DNA from: Siphlonurus alternatus
Lineage: Eukaryota > Arthropoda > Insecta > Ephemeroptera > Siphlonuridae
Direction of reading: 5' to 3'
Length of the DNA stretch: 64,000 bases
Assembly (NCBI GenBank): GCA_949825025.1
Contig: OX463782.1
Location: forward strand, 6,397,501 to 6,461,500
Positions 62,969 through 64,000 of the stretch are shown here, in pieces (position 1 is the stretch's first letter; every line of letters begins with the position of its first letter). The notes under the pieces were generated by a model, which had not been told where the DNA came from, did no database searches, and worked only from the letters and a program-made list of their open reading frames with translations. The position numbers and the translations under genes are program-made.

Positions 62969-63519
62969 GCCATCTATAATTTACAATTAATTTGTACTAC
63001 ATTTTCTCCACTACACGCTGCTGATGCAACATAATAATATATGGCGCGGCAGGTTCCTGTAAAGTATACAATATGCGTTTGTAGCAACGTCACGTGGAAT
63101 TCGCCTATTAATGTAACACTGTAAAACACAATCTAGAGAGGTCTGCTTTTAATGTTATTATTATACGTTGGCATTCTAATATCTTATTTTAATTAGTGAC
63201 AATATACTCGCCGATTTATTTTTTATTTATCAAAGAATGCCAGCGGGTGAACAACATAAATTAATATGTGGCAAAGTTTCTTTAAATTTTGCAGTGAAAT
63301 AAGCAAAACTCTAATAAATAAAAAGCTACAACAACATTGTGAGCGTTCTGATATCGTGACTCTAGACGATGTTTGTCTAACGTATGATTCACACGCAGCC
63401 AGATCCACCTCTTATACACCTCAAGACACTCGGAACGTTATAACTTTGACTGGCTTGTTCTGAAGTTCAAGAGACTTAAATATGCAAATTTATAAAGGTA
63501 GGGGAGATATTGAATCTTT

Positions 63520-63838
63520 CACACTAAATTTTTAGATGCTGAATTGGTTTCAGTACTTTATGTCAGTACAAAATTGTTCCAATTTCGTCTTACATCCAGC
63601 ACTTTTGACCTATAAAACACTTAATCCAAGTACAAATTTGGTACTGAAAAAAGAGAGTCAATATTTTGTACTTTTTTTGACTCTCTTTTTTCAGTACCAA
63701 ATTTGTACTTGGAATAAGTGTTTTATAGGTCAAAAGTGCTGGATGTATGACGAAACTGGAAAATTTTGTACTGACTGGAGCAATTTTGTACTGACAAAAA
63801 GTACTGAAAACCAATTCAGCATCTAAAAATTTAGTGTG
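63520..63838. mobile_element. Palindromic MITE family G, copy 2
   Basis: Same ends and inner arms as the copy at 47336, with a similar length of 319 bp. Open frames on both strands through it are palindrome artefacts. Confidence 0.88.
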
Positions 63839-64000
63839 ATTCATAGCTACATTTATAGAGCTGCAGTTCACCACGCCTCCATGCGTGACAAAGAAAGAAA
63901 GGGTAACGTTTCGGATATCATGAGGTGTATTTACACAACTCTAGCTGGTTAGTGTAAGTTTTTTATATTGTTGAAAACATCGAGACTATACGTTACGTAA

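Larger units (their letters stand above)
60151..64000 (+). other. Start of the next DPP-like intron, to the window edge
   Basis: No further exon recognised. It holds a G-rich patch near 60945-61045, an (AT)n run, and the MITEs at 60490, 61786, 62503 and 63520. Confidence 0.45.

Overview
The window looks like AT-rich arthropod nuclear DNA, most plausibly a crustacean. This is inferred from long introns, abundant (GA)n microsatellites, very dense palindromic MITEs, a 5S-rRNA-derived SINE and non-LTR retrotransposons. No bacterial or organellar gene organisation is visible. Most of the open frames are chance frames or repeat shadows.

Region 1 (1-12 kb) holds a complete nine-exon FOXRED1 gene (3178-10565, + strand). 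It encodes a mitochondrial FAD oxidoreductase needed for complex I assembly. Two exon-like pieces of an unidentified divergent gene lie to its left on the minus strand. A FOXRED1 intron contains a 3'-end remnant of a non-LTR retrotransposon, split by a 2.16 kb inverted-repeat DNA transposon. That transposon has TA target duplication, 161-bp arms carrying five iterons at exact 32-bp spacing, and a broken transposase-like frame.

Region 2 (12-16.7 kb) is intergenic and filled with palindromic MITEs, including most of a five-copy family.

Region 3 (16.8 kb to the right edge) is the 5' part of a very long gene for a DPP6/DPP10-like inactive dipeptidyl peptidase, a type II membrane protein and auxiliary subunit of Kv4 channels. 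It has a probable noncoding first exon (about 16.8-17.03 kb), two alternative N-terminal coding exons (33.5 kb and 51.2 kb) and a common transmembrane exon (59839-60150). The rest of the gene lies beyond the window. Its introns hold more than twenty repeats.

The main novelty is an apparently intact non-LTR retrotransposon on the minus strand inside this gene (about 38.7-44.4 kb). ORF2 has endonuclease and reverse transcriptase domains with their key residues kept. ORF1 (771 aa) carries a macrodomain of the TARG1/OARD1 ADP-ribose hydrolase type with both catalytic residues conserved, followed by nine tandem 15-aa repeats. A mobile element that appears to encode an ADP-ribosylation eraser is the best candidate here for an undescribed system.
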